A stretch of 64,000 nt of DNA from Cohnella lupini (lineage in GTDB: Bacteria; Bacillota; Bacilli; Paenibacillales; Paenibacillaceae). The stretch spans positions 186,001-250,000 of the forward strand of contig NZ_QRDY01000002.1 in NCBI RefSeq assembly GCF_003386205.1, read 5' to 3'. Below, piece by piece: positions 43,962-52,794 of the stretch. Every line of letters starts with the position of its first letter. Within the stretch, counting starts at the first letter, position 1. A program made the translations under genes and the position numbers. Under the pieces are notes generated by a model. The model did not search any database, was not told where the DNA came from, and saw only the letters and a program-made list of their open reading frames with translations.

Positions 43962-45320
43962 GTGAGAACGACTCAACTTTTCGGCAACGCCTATTCATTC
44001 GGCAATCTCAAGGAACTGTTCGCCAAGGCGAACGAAGAAAAGTCGGGCGATCAGCTGGCCGGAATCGCCGCCGCGGATGCCAAGGAACGGATGGCGGCCA
44101 AGCTCGTACTAGCCGACGTTACGCTCGCCGAAATTCGCAACGAACCTCTGTTACCCGCCGATATCGACGAGGTATCCAGGATCATCGAAGAAGGCGTCGA
44201 CGAGCCCGCGTTCTCCTCGATAGCCAGTTGGACCGTTGGCGAGCTAAGGGAATATATCTTGCATCAAGGGACGACCGGTCGGCATATCGAAAGAATCTCC
44301 TTCGGCCTGACGAGCGAGATAATCGCCGCGGTTACCAAATTGATGAGCAATCTGGATCTCGTTCAAGCGGCGGCCAAAATAGAGGTGTTAACGACCTGCA
44401 ATACGACGATCGGCCAGAGAGGCGTGCTTGCAAGCAGAGCGCAGCCCAATCATCCGTCCGATCAGGTGCCCGGAATGTTAGCTTCGTTGTACGAAGCGTT
44501 AAGCTACGGCATCGGGGATGCCGTGTTGGGCATTAACCCCGTCATCGACTCTCCGGAGAACGTAAAACGATTGCTGGAAGCGACGAAGGAAGTCATGGCG
44601 AAGTGGGAAATCCCGACTCAGAATTGCGTTCTCGCGCATATTCAAACGCAAATGCAAGCGATCCGGCAAGGCGCTCCAGCCGATATGGTATTTCAGAGCT
44701 TAGCGGGTACGGAAGCGGGAAACCGGGCGTTCGGCATCGACTTGTCCTTGCTGGACGAAGCGGACGAGTTGATTCGCGCCCAAGGCTCGTCGACCGGAGC
44801 GAATCGCTGGTATTTCGAAACGGGGCAGGGCTCCGAGCTATCGTCCGAATCCCACGCCGGAATAGATCAACTGACGCTGGAATCCCGATGTTACGGGTTA
44901 GCGCGGAAATATAAGCCTTTTATCGTTAACACGGTTGTGGGCTTTATCGGCCCCGAATATCTGTACGATAGCAAGCAAGTCATTAGGGCGGGGCTCGAGG
45001 ATCATTTCATGGGTAAAATGCATCTGCTGCCTATGGGATGCGACGTTTGTTACACGAACCATATGCAAACGGACCAGAACGACATGGATAATCTCGGACT
45101 GTTGCTTGGCGCGGCAGGCGTTAACTTCCTCATCGGCGTACCGATGGCGGACGATTGCATGTTGAATTATCAGTCTACGAGTTTTCACGATATCGCGACG
45201 CTTCGGGATGTTCTCAGACGCTCTCCGGCTCCGGAATTCGCCGAGTGGCTCGGAAAGATGGGGATTATGAATCAGAACGGACTCACTCCGTCTGCGGGCG
45301 ATCCGACCCTCTTTACGTAA
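43962..45320 (+). CDS. eutB: Ethanolamine ammonia-lyase large subunit EutB
   Basis: 452 residues, the expected length. Conserved segments include VLTTCNTTIGQRGVLASRAQPNHPSD (outline), NPVIDSPENVKRLL, YFETGQGSELSSESHAG and MGCDVCYTNHMQTDQND. It is the catalytic TIM-barrel subunit that, with EutC and adenosylcobalamin, converts ethanolamine to acetaldehyde and ammonia. GGAGG precedes the GTG/ATG region with standard spacing. It is in operon with eutA (12 bp) and eutC (24 bp). Confidence 0.95.
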   Translation: MRTTQLFGNAYSFGNLKELFAKANEEKSGDQLAGIAAADAKERMAAKLVLADVTLAEIRNEPLLPADIDEVSRIIEEGVDEPAFSSIASWTVGELREYILHQGTTGRHIERISFGLTSEIIAAVTKLMSNLDLVQAAAKIEVLTTCNTTIGQRGVLASRAQPNHPSDQVPGMLASLYEALSYGIGDAVLGINPVIDSPENVKRLLEATKEVMAKWEIPTQNCVLAHIQTQMQAIRQGAPADMVFQSLAGTEAGNRAFGIDLSLLDEADELIRAQGSSTGANRWYFETGQGSELSSESHAGIDQLTLESRCYGLARKYKPFIVNTVVGFIGPEYLYDSKQVIRAGLEDHFMGKMHLLPMGCDVCYTNHMQTDQNDMDNLGLLLGAAGVNFLIGVPMADDCMLNYQSTSFHDIATLRDVLRRSPAPEFAEWLGKMGIMNQNGLTPSAGDPTLFT

Positions 45321-45344
45321 TTCCAACAAGGGAGATGAAGAGCA

Positions 45345-46094
45345 ATGGAAGACATTCCGCGATTACCGACGGCTTGGCGACCTCGATCGACCGAAGGGCT
45401 TGAACGGCTTCAATCGAGCACTCCGGCGAGAATCGGCGTTTGGAGAGCGGGAACCCGCCCCACGACGGGTCAAATGCTGAAATTCCGCTGCGATCATGCT
45501 TCTGCCGTGGATGCCGTGTATAGCGAGGTCAGCGAAGAGTTGCTCCTCGAGCTCGGGCTTTTTACGGTGGAAACGCAATACGGGAATAAAGAGATTTACT
45601 TGAAACGTCCCGACAGGGGACGGAAACTGACGGATGAGGCCATTGATACGATAACGAAGAAATGCAAGCTAAATCCTCAGGTGCAGATCGTCGTTTCCGA
45701 CGGATTAAGCGGGAGCGCGATCGAGGCGAACTTAACCGATTGTTATCTTTCCCTTCTCGATTCGTTGGCTGTGCACGGACTGGAGGCAGGTACCCCTTTC
45801 TTCGTCAAAGGAGGCAGAGTCGCTTGTATGGATCAGATCGGCGAGCTCTTGCAGGCGGAGGTTTTGGTTCTTTTTATCGGGGAAAGACCGGGGCTCGTAA
45901 GCTCTAGTTCCATGAGCGCTTATATGTGTTATCGTCCGCGGTTCGGCACGGTGGAAAGCGACAGGATGGTCATCTCCAACATTCATCCCCAAGGTACGTT
46001 TCCGGCGGAAGCGGGAGCTTACATCGGCGATTTGCTCCATACGATACTCCAACATAAGGCGAGCGGCGTGAAGTTGGATAGCATGCGGAAATGA
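45345..46094 (+). CDS. eutC: Ethanolamine ammonia-lyase small subunit EutC
   Basis: 249 residues, shorter than enterobacterial EutC (~295) because the N-terminal extension is reduced. Recognisable segments are ARIGVWRAGTRPTTGQMLKFRCDHASAVDAV (outline), VQIVVSDGLSG, LFIGERPGL and MCYRPRFGT. It completes the B12-binding part of the ammonia-lyase. GGGAGATGA precedes the ATG. The gene ends the compact eutABC set. The gap before the next gene holds only a weak GC-rich hairpin followed by T6. Confidence 0.94.
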   Translation: MEDIPRLPTAWRPRSTEGLERLQSSTPARIGVWRAGTRPTTGQMLKFRCDHASAVDAVYSEVSEELLLELGLFTVETQYGNKEIYLKRPDRGRKLTDEAIDTITKKCKLNPQVQIVVSDGLSGSAIEANLTDCYLSLLDSLAVHGLEAGTPFFVKGGRVACMDQIGELLQAEVLVLFIGERPGLVSSSSMSAYMCYRPRFGTVESDRMVISNIHPQGTFPAEAGAYIGDLLHTILQHKASGVKLDSMRK

Positions 46095-46270
46095 GGTGAA
46101 GGACCTCGCCGAATCCGAACCCGGGGGATGTATCTCGACGGGAGGCCTTTTTTGACTCGGGTATTTTAAAGCGATATACTTCCGGGATAGCAGAGACATA
46201 CTATTGGAGAATGTCAGGTAACTCTGAAAGCATGCCTTGGTCACTCATTAAGACAAATTTGGAGGTAACT

Positions 46271-47269
46271 ATGGGTAAAATAGGAATTTTCGGATTCGGA
46301 CGTATCGGAAGGCAATTGCTGAGAGTCGCTTTGCAGGATAAACTGTTCGTACCCGTATCTATATCGGATATCAAAGACGTGGGCACGCTGGCCGCGTTGT
46401 TCGAGGTCGACACCAACTACAAGCGTTGGCACGAAGAGGTTTCGGGCCAAGGGGGTGCGATGACTATCGGCGGACGGGAAATCAAATTCATCGATTCGAC
46501 CAAGGAAGTTCCGGACTGGAAGGCGCTGGACGTGGATTTGGTCATCGACTGCACAGGCAGGGCCGTTACGCGCTCTGTTGCGCAAGCGCATCTGGATCGC
46601 GGCGCCAACAGAGTACTGGTCAGCGGACCAAGCAATCAAGTGGAAGACTGCGATGCGGTGCTGCTGAAAGGGATCAATCTCGATAGCTTCGATCCTGACA
46701 AGCACAAGATCATCAGCATGGCGAGCTGCACGACCAACGCGTTGGCTCCCGTGGTCAAATTGGTGAGAGAAAATTACGGAATCAAGTACGGCTTATTTTC
46801 CACTGTCCATTCGTATACGAACACGCAATCGCTGACGGATCAACCAATGAAAAACGTCAGGGACTCATGGGCGGCGGCCGAGAATATTATCCCTTCTTCC
46901 TCCGGGGCGGCCAAAGCGCTTAAATTCATTTGGAACGATCTGCAGATAACAGGCAAAGCTTATCGGATTCCAACGCGTACGGGAAGCATCGCGGAGCTCA
47001 ACCTTATAACGGAGAAGCCATGTTCTGTTGATGAGATCAACGATATGTTTCGCGGCGCGGCCAAGGAAGGCGAGCTGAAGGGAGTGCTGGACGTCCTTGA
47101 AGGACAATGGGCCTCTTCCCGGATCGTCGGCGATTCGCATTCCTCGATCATCGATTTGCCGCTTACCCAAGTCCAAGGAGAGATCGTATCCATTGCTGCT
47201 TGGTACGATAACGAGTGGGGATATGCTTCGCGTTTGGCCGAGGTTGCCGCATTTTTGGCTAATCGATAA
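46271..47269 (+). CDS. Divergent NAD-dependent glyceraldehyde-3-phosphate dehydrogenase-like protein
   Basis: 332 residues, normal length, starting at the ATG behind GGAGGTAACT. The Rossmann motif GIFGFGRIGRQ, catalytic C153 in SMASCTTNALAP and H180 in HSYTNT are all present. Several normally constant segments differ from glycolytic GapA: FEVDTNYKRWHEE instead of LLKYDSVHG-type, VSGPSNQ instead of SAPAK/G-type, and HSYTNTQSLTD instead of HAYTNDQ. It is a single gene outside any glycolytic operon. It may be a paralogue with another substrate, for example a sugar-phosphate or erythrose-phosphate dehydrogenase; which one is not clear. Confidence 0.82.
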   Translation: MGKIGIFGFGRIGRQLLRVALQDKLFVPVSISDIKDVGTLAALFEVDTNYKRWHEEVSGQGGAMTIGGREIKFIDSTKEVPDWKALDVDLVIDCTGRAVTRSVAQAHLDRGANRVLVSGPSNQVEDCDAVLLKGINLDSFDPDKHKIISMASCTTNALAPVVKLVRENYGIKYGLFSTVHSYTNTQSLTDQPMKNVRDSWAAAENIIPSSSGAAKALKFIWNDLQITGKAYRIPTRTGSIAELNLITEKPCSVDEINDMFRGAAKEGELKGVLDVLEGQWASSRIVGDSHSSIIDLPLTQVQGEIVSIAAWYDNEWGYASRLAEVAAFLANR

Positions 47270-47298
47270 GCTGCTTCGTAACTACAATATTGGCTGAC

Positions 47299-47338
47299 AA
47301 ACCGGCTTCGGCGAATTCATTCGCTGAGGCCGGTTTTT
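47299..47338 (+). terminator. Intrinsic terminator after the GAPDH-like gene
   Basis: AAACCGGC and GCGAA pair with TTCGC and GCCGGTTT with small internal mismatches, ending in T5. The following 47339-47574 stretch holds no gene I can support. Confidence 0.82.
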
Positions 47339-47574
47339 CGATATGCGGGCCAGTTCTGACGGTCGTTCTGTCTAGAAGAGGCCGCCTGGATAGTCCGATT
47401 TCGTTACCACGAAGAAAGCAACAAAACCGATCAACGGGAAATACTAGCCGTACAAAAGTTATCGCAGTGCGGAAAGACTTGGACATTTTACAAAAACGAA
47501 ACATCCGATATCCAAGTCTGAAACAACTACCCCTTATGCTGAGGTTGTCGAACAATCGATGAACTAGAGTTACT
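47339..47574. other. Non-coding spacer before the racemase-like gene
   Basis: No gene, repeat or terminator is recognised here beyond the end of the preceding terminator. A weak open frame starting inside that terminator has no ribosome binding site and no similarity I can name. Confidence 0.4.
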
Positions 47575-47606
47575 GGGAGGCGATTATCGTCTTTATCGAG
47601 ATCAAC

Positions 47607-48638
47607 ATGCAGAGTGTCATTCAAAATATACGAAACGTGCGACAAATAAGCGGTGACGCCATGTTCATGGCCGTGGTAAAATCGAACGCTTACGGATTGG
47701 GTCTGGTGGAGTTCGCGCGGAATATAGAGCCAAGCATTGACCGATTCGGCGTCAGCAACGTGGAGGAAGCCAACAAGTTGCTGCAGAACGGGATTACGAA
47801 GCCGGTGCATGTCCTGGCTCCTTACTTCGACGATACCGTGAGCGAAGGAATCATACCGACGATAGACCGGATCGAGGATCTTCGGCGATACGATTCGATA
47901 TGCGAGCTTAAGGGCTATCATGGCCGGTTTCATCTTAAGATCAATACGGGAATGAATCGCTTCGGCTTGGAGATCGATCAGATCGACGAATTCATGAGAG
48001 TTTTGCAAAATTGTAGCCATATCGCAATGGAAGGGGTATTTACCCACTTCGGCTCGACGTACGCCAAACACCGCAAATTTACCCGGAAGCAGTGGATGAG
48101 GTTCATGTTCGTCAAAGATCTCATCACCATGAACCATAGCGATCCGCTGATTTTTCATATGGCCAATAGCGCGGCATGCATCGATTTCCCCGAATCGCGA
48201 TTGGACATGGTCCGGATCGGCAACGCGATGTACGGCTTCCAATCCGCCAGTACGGATATCGGTTTGCTGCCGACTTATCATATCAAGGCAAACGTCATGT
48301 CGGTCCGATTCGTAAGCAAGGGCGATTTCATAGGATACGGATGTACCTTCAAAGCAAATCGGAATATGTGGGCGGCGGTAATTTCATTCGGGGGATACGA
48401 CGGGTTCGGCTTGTCGCGACAACCTAAAAGCATCCTGCGAGATATTTATCATCGCTTGTTTCCGAAGCCGAAATTGTTCATTCACGGACAACCGGTCACG
48501 CCGTTAGGCAATGCGAGCATGACCTACATTATCGCCGACGTTAGTCATCTAAACGCGAAGCCGGGCGATACGGTCGTCATTAAGGTTGATTCCATTCTGT
48601 CTCTTAAAGAGACCATTGAACGCAAATACGTTATTTAG
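47607..48638 (+). CDS. Alanine racemase-like PLP enzyme, probable non-canonical start upstream
   Basis: 343 residues from the first ATG. PLP lysine K25 lies in MAVVKSNAYGLG; KINTGMNRFG, HMANSAACIDFPE, VRIGNAMYG and the second catalytic tyrosine region GYGCTF are all typical of alanine racemases. The conserved N-terminal 'EIN' strand (IEINMQSVIQNIR) is cut by the ATG. The only ribosome binding site, GGGAGG (47575-47580), is 26 nt from the ATG but 2-5 nt from in-frame ATT (47583) and ATC (47586). Translation may therefore begin there. It could be a dedicated racemase for the cell wall or a catabolic one; there are no informative neighbours. Confidence 0.8.
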   Translation: MQSVIQNIRNVRQISGDAMFMAVVKSNAYGLGLVEFARNIEPSIDRFGVSNVEEANKLLQNGITKPVHVLAPYFDDTVSEGIIPTIDRIEDLRRYDSICELKGYHGRFHLKINTGMNRFGLEIDQIDEFMRVLQNCSHIAMEGVFTHFGSTYAKHRKFTRKQWMRFMFVKDLITMNHSDPLIFHMANSAACIDFPESRLDMVRIGNAMYGFQSASTDIGLLPTYHIKANVMSVRFVSKGDFIGYGCTFKANRNMWAAVISFGGYDGFGLSRQPKSILRDIYHRLFPKPKLFIHGQPVTPLGNASMTYIIADVSHLNAKPGDTVVIKVDSILSLKETIERKYVI

Positions 48639-48656
48639 GATATAGGAGATGATAAC

Positions 48657-49337
48657 ATGACTCGCTTGATCAAAATCATGGCAGCTTCCATTACTCTCGC
48701 CGGCTTGCTTGCTCTGACGGCTTGCGGTACAAGCGGTCCAAACGCTGCGAATTCAGCGTCCACGCCGGTTCCTACGAATACGTCGGATGCGGTCGAAACT
48801 TCGCCGGCACCGACGCCGACGCCGTCCGAATCCCAACCTGCGCCAACCGAGATCTCAAGCAAACCGCCTGCTCAATCAAACAACGGGACTTCTTCCTCGA
48901 CGGCCGTAAAGAAACAGTTGGAGGAATTACTGGCGCTCGCCAAGCTAGGCCAGGTACCCGGAATCAAGTTCAGGGCTCACGTCGATTTAATCGACGCCGT
49001 CACGGAAGCATGGGGCAAGTCGGACGTTACGGAGTCTGCGGGTAAAGGCATATATGCGACCTATTCCAAGAAAAACGCCGTTATCGGATTTAACAAGGGC
49101 AGTAAAATTTTCGACGTTAGGTCCAGCGCCCCCGAATTACGGAAGCTGACGTTGAAACAAATCGAACAAACGTTAGGCAAACCGGAAGGTCAGACGGTTA
49201 ACGGCGATGATAATATTTACCTCTACAACGTTAACAAATCGTTCCAACTTAAATTCATTATTCCCAAGTCGACGGGTAAAGTTCACCATATCTCGGTGTT
49301 CTCGCCGAAGGATTCAAAGAATCTTATGGCCGGGTAG
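48657..49337 (+). CDS. YjgB/DUF4309-family lipoprotein
   Basis: 226 residues. The signal peptide ends in lipobox LTAC. A Pro/Thr/Ser linker (~25-85) precedes a YjgB-like domain (AKLGQVPGIKFRAH, EAWGKSDVTESAGKGIYATY, KLTLKQIEQTLGKPEG, YQ/FQLKFIIPK, VHHISVFSPKD). The same domain is widespread in Bacillales and its function is not established. It starts 19 bp after the racemase-like gene and may be co-transcribed with it. A terminator follows. Confidence 0.85.
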   Translation: MTRLIKIMAASITLAGLLALTACGTSGPNAANSASTPVPTNTSDAVETSPAPTPTPSESQPAPTEISSKPPAQSNNGTSSSTAVKKQLEELLALAKLGQVPGIKFRAHVDLIDAVTEAWGKSDVTESAGKGIYATYSKKNAVIGFNKGSKIFDVRSSAPELRKLTLKQIEQTLGKPEGQTVNGDDNIYLYNVNKSFQLKFIIPKSTGKVHHISVFSPKDSKNLMAG

Positions 49338-49356
49338 CACCATGCAGAGCCGAACG

Positions 49357-49392
49357 GGGTTGAGCAGGATTGTCCTGCTCGCCCTTTTTTTT
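49357..49392 (+). terminator. Intrinsic terminator after the YjgB-like gene
   Basis: GAGCAGGA pairs with TCCTGCTC around TTG, extended by GGG/CCC with a small bulge, followed by T8. Confidence 0.9.
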
Positions 49393-49470
49393 AATGGAAA
49401 TTGCATGTGAAGGTAACGATATAAGGAAATCGAACTTAGAGGTGATCGTATACTGGTATACAAATTAATC
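49357..49470 (+). other. Short spacer with candidate CTG start for the CapA-like gene
   Basis: After the terminator at 49392 this spacer holds AGAGGTGAT (about 49438-49446) and an in-frame CTG at 49453. The first ATG (49471) has no ribosome binding site of its own. See the CapA-like entry. Confidence 0.35.
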
Positions 49471-50514
49471 ATGGCCGCTTCGCTGTTCTTAGGATGGACT
49501 GGCACTCAATCCCTTACGGCCACAACCGCCCCAACGGGCAAAACCTCACAAACAATTCAGACCGTCCAAACGGACAGGCCAATCGATGTCGTTTTCGCCG
49601 GAGATGCTATGATGGACGGCTCCGTTAAACGCGCGATTCAACGATTGGGAGCGGACTTTCCCTTTCGCAACGTAAAGAAAGAGGTATCCAAGGCGGACTT
49701 GGCCATCGTTAATCTCGAAACCTCCGTCACCCAAGCGAGCCGCAAAGACGACGTTCAGCTGTTCAATTTCAAATCCGATCCGTCCTCTCTCAATGGAATT
49801 AACCATGCCGGATTCGATTTGGTGTCGATGGCTAACAACCATGTCTTGGATTATAAAGAGAAAGGCTTGTTCGATACCTTCAATAATTTGAAGCGGCATC
49901 ATCTGAACTATGTGGGCGCGGGAAGGAACGAGCGCGAAGCGTATTCGGCCAGTACGTTCGTCAGGAGGGGGAAAGTCATTAAGATCGCTGCTTTTGCGCG
50001 ATTCCTCCCATCCGAAAATTGGTTCGCCCATGGGAATCATCCCGGAGTCGCGGAAGCTTATCAGCCTCAGAGAGTCTTGAATGCGATTGCCCGTGAGAGG
50101 GAAGGAGCGGATTATCTCATCGTGTTCATGCATTGGGGCATAGAGAAGAACAACCGGCCGGAAGACTGGCAGCGCGATTTAGCCCGCAAGATGCTCGACG
50201 CGGGAGCCGACGCGATCGTCGGGAGCCATCCGCACGTGCTTCAAGGCTTCGAGTTCTACAAAGGCAAACCGATCGCGTACTCCATCGGCAACTTCCTCTT
50301 TCCGGACTACGTCAGCAACCGCAAAGCGGATACCGGATTGCTTCATCTCAAGCTCCGTAACGGTAAAGTGAAAATGTCCTTCACTCCGTATTACATAAGG
50401 GACAATCAGATCGTTAAGCGCGGCCCGCAATACGACAAGAAGATATCCAGATATTTGGAGACCCTCTCGTACGGAGTCCGAATGTCGGGCAACGAGGTTC
50501 TGAGCAAGCGGTAA
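49471..50514 (+). CDS. CapA-family metallophosphatase-like secreted protein
   Basis: 347 residues from the ATG. Motifs VVFAGDAMMDGSV, IVNLETSVT, SMANNHVLDYKEKG, FMHWGIEKNNRPEDWQ and AIVGSHPHVLQG are those of CapA/PgsA poly-gamma-glutamate synthesis proteins, though stand-alone members often have other roles. The N-terminus is a short signal peptide without a positive charge. An in-frame CTG at 49453, 9 nt after AGAGGTGAT, would add VYKLI and give a normal signal peptide, so the true start may be CTG. No capsule genes are adjacent. Confidence 0.82.
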   Translation: MAASLFLGWTGTQSLTATTAPTGKTSQTIQTVQTDRPIDVVFAGDAMMDGSVKRAIQRLGADFPFRNVKKEVSKADLAIVNLETSVTQASRKDDVQLFNFKSDPSSLNGINHAGFDLVSMANNHVLDYKEKGLFDTFNNLKRHHLNYVGAGRNEREAYSASTFVRRGKVIKIAAFARFLPSENWFAHGNHPGVAEAYQPQRVLNAIAREREGADYLIVFMHWGIEKNNRPEDWQRDLARKMLDAGADAIVGSHPHVLQGFEFYKGKPIAYSIGNFLFPDYVSNRKADTGLLHLKLRNGKVKMSFTPYYIRDNQIVKRGPQYDKKISRYLETLSYGVRMSGNEVLSKR

Positions 50515-50517
50515 CGG

Positions 50518-50549
50518 AAAGCCAGCGCCATCATTGGTGCTGGCTTTTT
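50518..50549 (+). terminator. Intrinsic terminator after the CapA-like gene
   Basis: AAAGCCAGC and CC pair with GG and GCTGGCTTT (one mismatch) around ATCATT, with a T5 tail. Confidence 0.88.
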
Positions 50550-50702
50550 CACACCTGCCGTCCCATGGACGGCGAAGCCGTACTACTTGTTTGTCTTGCG
50601 TTACGTTGCCGAGATACGAAACGAAAACTCTTTTTTTCGATAATCATTCCGAGTAAAATATGGAAGAAACAGAGTCTCGTAGAAGATACGGAGGGGATCT
50701 GG

Positions 50703-51437
50703 ATGACAACCGGCAAGTCCAATTGGAAGGGATACGACAGGTACGATTTCGAGGTTTCCGGCCGAGAGGCCATCGTTGTTTGTCCGAAACGGGCCTCTCC
50801 CGGGAATCCTTGGATTTGGCGCGCCGAGTTCTTCGATGCGTTCGCGCAAGCCGATATGGCGCTACTGGAGCAAGGGTATCATTTGGCCTATTACATGGTC
50901 AGCGATATGTACGGTTGTCCGGAAGCGATCGAGCTGATGCATGGATTTCAGGAGAAGGCGGAAGAGGAGTTCAACCTGTCGGCGAAAACGGTTCTATTCG
51001 GCTTCAGCAGGGGAGGACTTTATTCGGTCAATTATGCCGCGACATATCCGGATCGAGTCGCGGCCTTGTATTTGGACGCACCCGTGTTGGATCTCGGGAG
51101 TTGGCCTGGCGGCAAAGGAAAGAAAACGGAATCGGCAAGCGAATGGGCCGAATGCTTGCGTTGTTACGGGATGACGGATGAGCAGTTCGTTCACTTCAAG
51201 GGTAATCCTCTCGATCGCGCCGAGGAGTTAGCGGAATTCGGCATCCCTATTATACTCGTTGCGGGGGATGCGGACGATCTGGTTCCTTATGCCGATAACG
51301 GTGAAATACTGGCTTCCCGGTACCGTGAACACGGCGGGGTAATCGAAGTCATACTCAAGCCGGGTATCGGTCACCATCCCCATTCCTTGGAGGATCCTAG
51401 CCCGATCGTGGACTTCATTCTTAAGCATTCTAAATAA
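50703..51437 (+). CDS. Alpha/beta hydrolase (cytoplasmic, peptidase/esterase-like)
   Basis: 244 residues. Nucleophile elbow GFSRGG (LFGFSRGGLYSV), acid VAGDADDLVPY and histidine GIGHHPHS complete a triad; VCPKRASPGNPWIWRAEFF contains the oxyanion strand. The pattern is that of small prolyl-oligopeptidase-like or acetyl-esterase-like proteins that are often encoded next to glycan-active SGNH enzymes. The start is the ATG behind GGAGGGG; an ATG 46 codons earlier has no support. The next gene follows 21 bp later, so the two form an operon, possibly for removal of acyl groups from imported sugars. Confidence 0.82.
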   Translation: MTTGKSNWKGYDRYDFEVSGREAIVVCPKRASPGNPWIWRAEFFDAFAQADMALLEQGYHLAYYMVSDMYGCPEAIELMHGFQEKAEEEFNLSAKTVLFGFSRGGLYSVNYAATYPDRVAALYLDAPVLDLGSWPGGKGKKTESASEWAECLRCYGMTDEQFVHFKGNPLDRAEELAEFGIPIILVAGDADDLVPYADNGEILASRYREHGGVIEVILKPGIGHHPHSLEDPSPIVDFILKHSK

Positions 51438-51458
51438 TCGACAGGGGGATGAAACCCG

Positions 51459-52358
51459 ATGGCGGATGCGAAAACAATCGTTTTCCTAGGAGACAGCATT
51501 ACCGACGAAGGGACTTACATCTCGTTCTTGGATGCCCATTTTCTGCAAAGCGCGCCGTCCGTTCCGCGCCTTACGCTTATTAATCTCGGCGTCAGCAGCG
51601 AGACGGCTTCGGGGTTAAGCGAACCGGATCATCCTTTTCCGCGCCCGTGCGTTCATGAAAGACTGGACAGGGCTTTGAGCGAAAGCCGGCCGGATTGGGT
51701 CGTAATCTGCTACGGCATGAACGACGGGATTTATTATCCGTTCGCGGAGGAGCGATTCGAAGCCTACAAGGACGGCATGCTTAAAGTGATCGGCGCGGTG
51801 CAAAGAGCCGGTGCCAAGGCGATCGTCATGACGCCGCCTCCGTTCGACGCGAGTACGCTGGACGAATCGATCCTGCTTCCCGAAGGAGAAGAGAAGTACA
51901 GCTATTCCGCGCCGTATGCCCAATATAATAGCGTCTTGGGCCGTTATTCGGATTGGCTGCTTACATTGGGGTCGGTCGTGGACGGCATCGTTCCGATCCG
52001 CGAACCTTTGCTCCGTTATATTGCCGATGAGAGAAGCAAGGATCCGGGCTATCGTTACGGGGATGGCATTCACCCGGATGCCGGAGGACATTGGATCATA
52101 GCGAAGACGTTGTTTAAACGTTTGTTCGAGATCGACATGGAGAATACGCCCGCTTACGTAAGCCAACCGGAGAAGTCGCCGGTCTACCAACTGGTATGGG
52201 AGCGTCACCGCTTGCTGAGCGCGGCATGGAAAGAGCACGTGGGTCATACCAATGAAAATAAGGATGTGGCTTTACCCCTGGATATCGCGATTCTGCGAGG
52301 GGAAGAATTGGCGACACGGATCGGAGAGTTGTCTAAGGAAACCGTTCGCGAAAGTTAA
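51459..52358 (+). CDS. SGNH/GDSL-family hydrolase
   Basis: 299 residues. The four SGNH blocks are visible: GDSITDEG (catalytic Ser), LGVSSET (Gly), YGMNDGI (Asn) and DGIHPDAGG (Asp/His). There is no signal peptide. Family members include carbohydrate acetyl- and rhamnogalacturonan acetylesterases. The C-terminal ~70 residues (from MENTPAYVSQPEKS) form an extension also found in SGNH proteins of Paenibacillus-type loci. Likely co-transcribed with the alpha/beta hydrolase upstream and ended by a terminator. Confidence 0.9.
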   Translation: MADAKTIVFLGDSITDEGTYISFLDAHFLQSAPSVPRLTLINLGVSSETASGLSEPDHPFPRPCVHERLDRALSESRPDWVVICYGMNDGIYYPFAEERFEAYKDGMLKVIGAVQRAGAKAIVMTPPPFDASTLDESILLPEGEEKYSYSAPYAQYNSVLGRYSDWLLTLGSVVDGIVPIREPLLRYIADERSKDPGYRYGDGIHPDAGGHWIIAKTLFKRLFEIDMENTPAYVSQPEKSPVYQLVWERHRLLSAAWKEHVGHTNENKDVALPLDIAILRGEELATRIGELSKETVRES

Positions 52359-52366
52359 GGTCTCGA

Positions 52367-52392
52367 TAAAATCGCCATGCTGGCGATTTTTT
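52367..52392 (+). terminator. Intrinsic terminator after the SGNH hydrolase
   Basis: AAAATCGCCA pairs with TGGCGATTTT around TGC, then T tract. Array D begins immediately after. Confidence 0.9.
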
Positions 52393-52397
52393 TCATT

Positions 52398-52780
52398 CGT
52401 CCAAACCGGGTAACTCTCGCCGCAACCAGCAATACGCACGGAGTAACACGTCTAAACCGGGTAACTCTCGCCGCAACCAGCAATACGCACGGAGTAACAC
52501 GTCCAAACCGGGTAATTCTCGCCGCAACCAGCGAAATGCACGGAGTAACACGTCCAAACCAGGTAACTCTCGCCGCAACCAGCGAAATGCACGGAGTAAC
52601 ACGTCCAAACCGGGTAACTCTCGCCGCAACCAGCAATACGCACGAAGTAACACGTCCAAACCGGGTAATTCTCGCCGCAACCAGCGAAATGCACGGAGTA
52701 ACACGTCCAAACCGGGTAACTCTCGCCGCAACCAGCGAAATGCACGGAGTAACACGTCCAAACCGGGTAACTCTGAATTC
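52398..52780. repeat. Tandem array D: eight exact 51-bp units sharing the core of array A
   Basis: CGTCCAAACCGGGTAA-type cores start at 52398, 52449, 52500, 52551, 52602, 52653, 52704 and 52755, exactly 51 bp apart. The core and loop are the same as in array A, but the left arm is GAGTAACACG rather than AATAACCCG, so the inverted repeat is imperfect, and the remainder (CTCGCCGCAACCAGC...) is different. Two subtypes alternate: AATACGCACG and GAAATGCACG. No translation signals support the open frames. Confidence 0.9.
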
Positions 52781-52794
52781 AGATCGCCAGGTGA

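Noticed and set aside
47290..47562. Small gene between the GAPDH-like and racemase-like genes
   Set aside because: The frame starts inside a terminator, has no ribosome binding site and gives no recognisable protein.
47259..48281. 340-codon minus-strand open frame
   Set aside because: Antisense to the racemase-like gene, which has the PLP lysine and all conserved segments on the plus strand.
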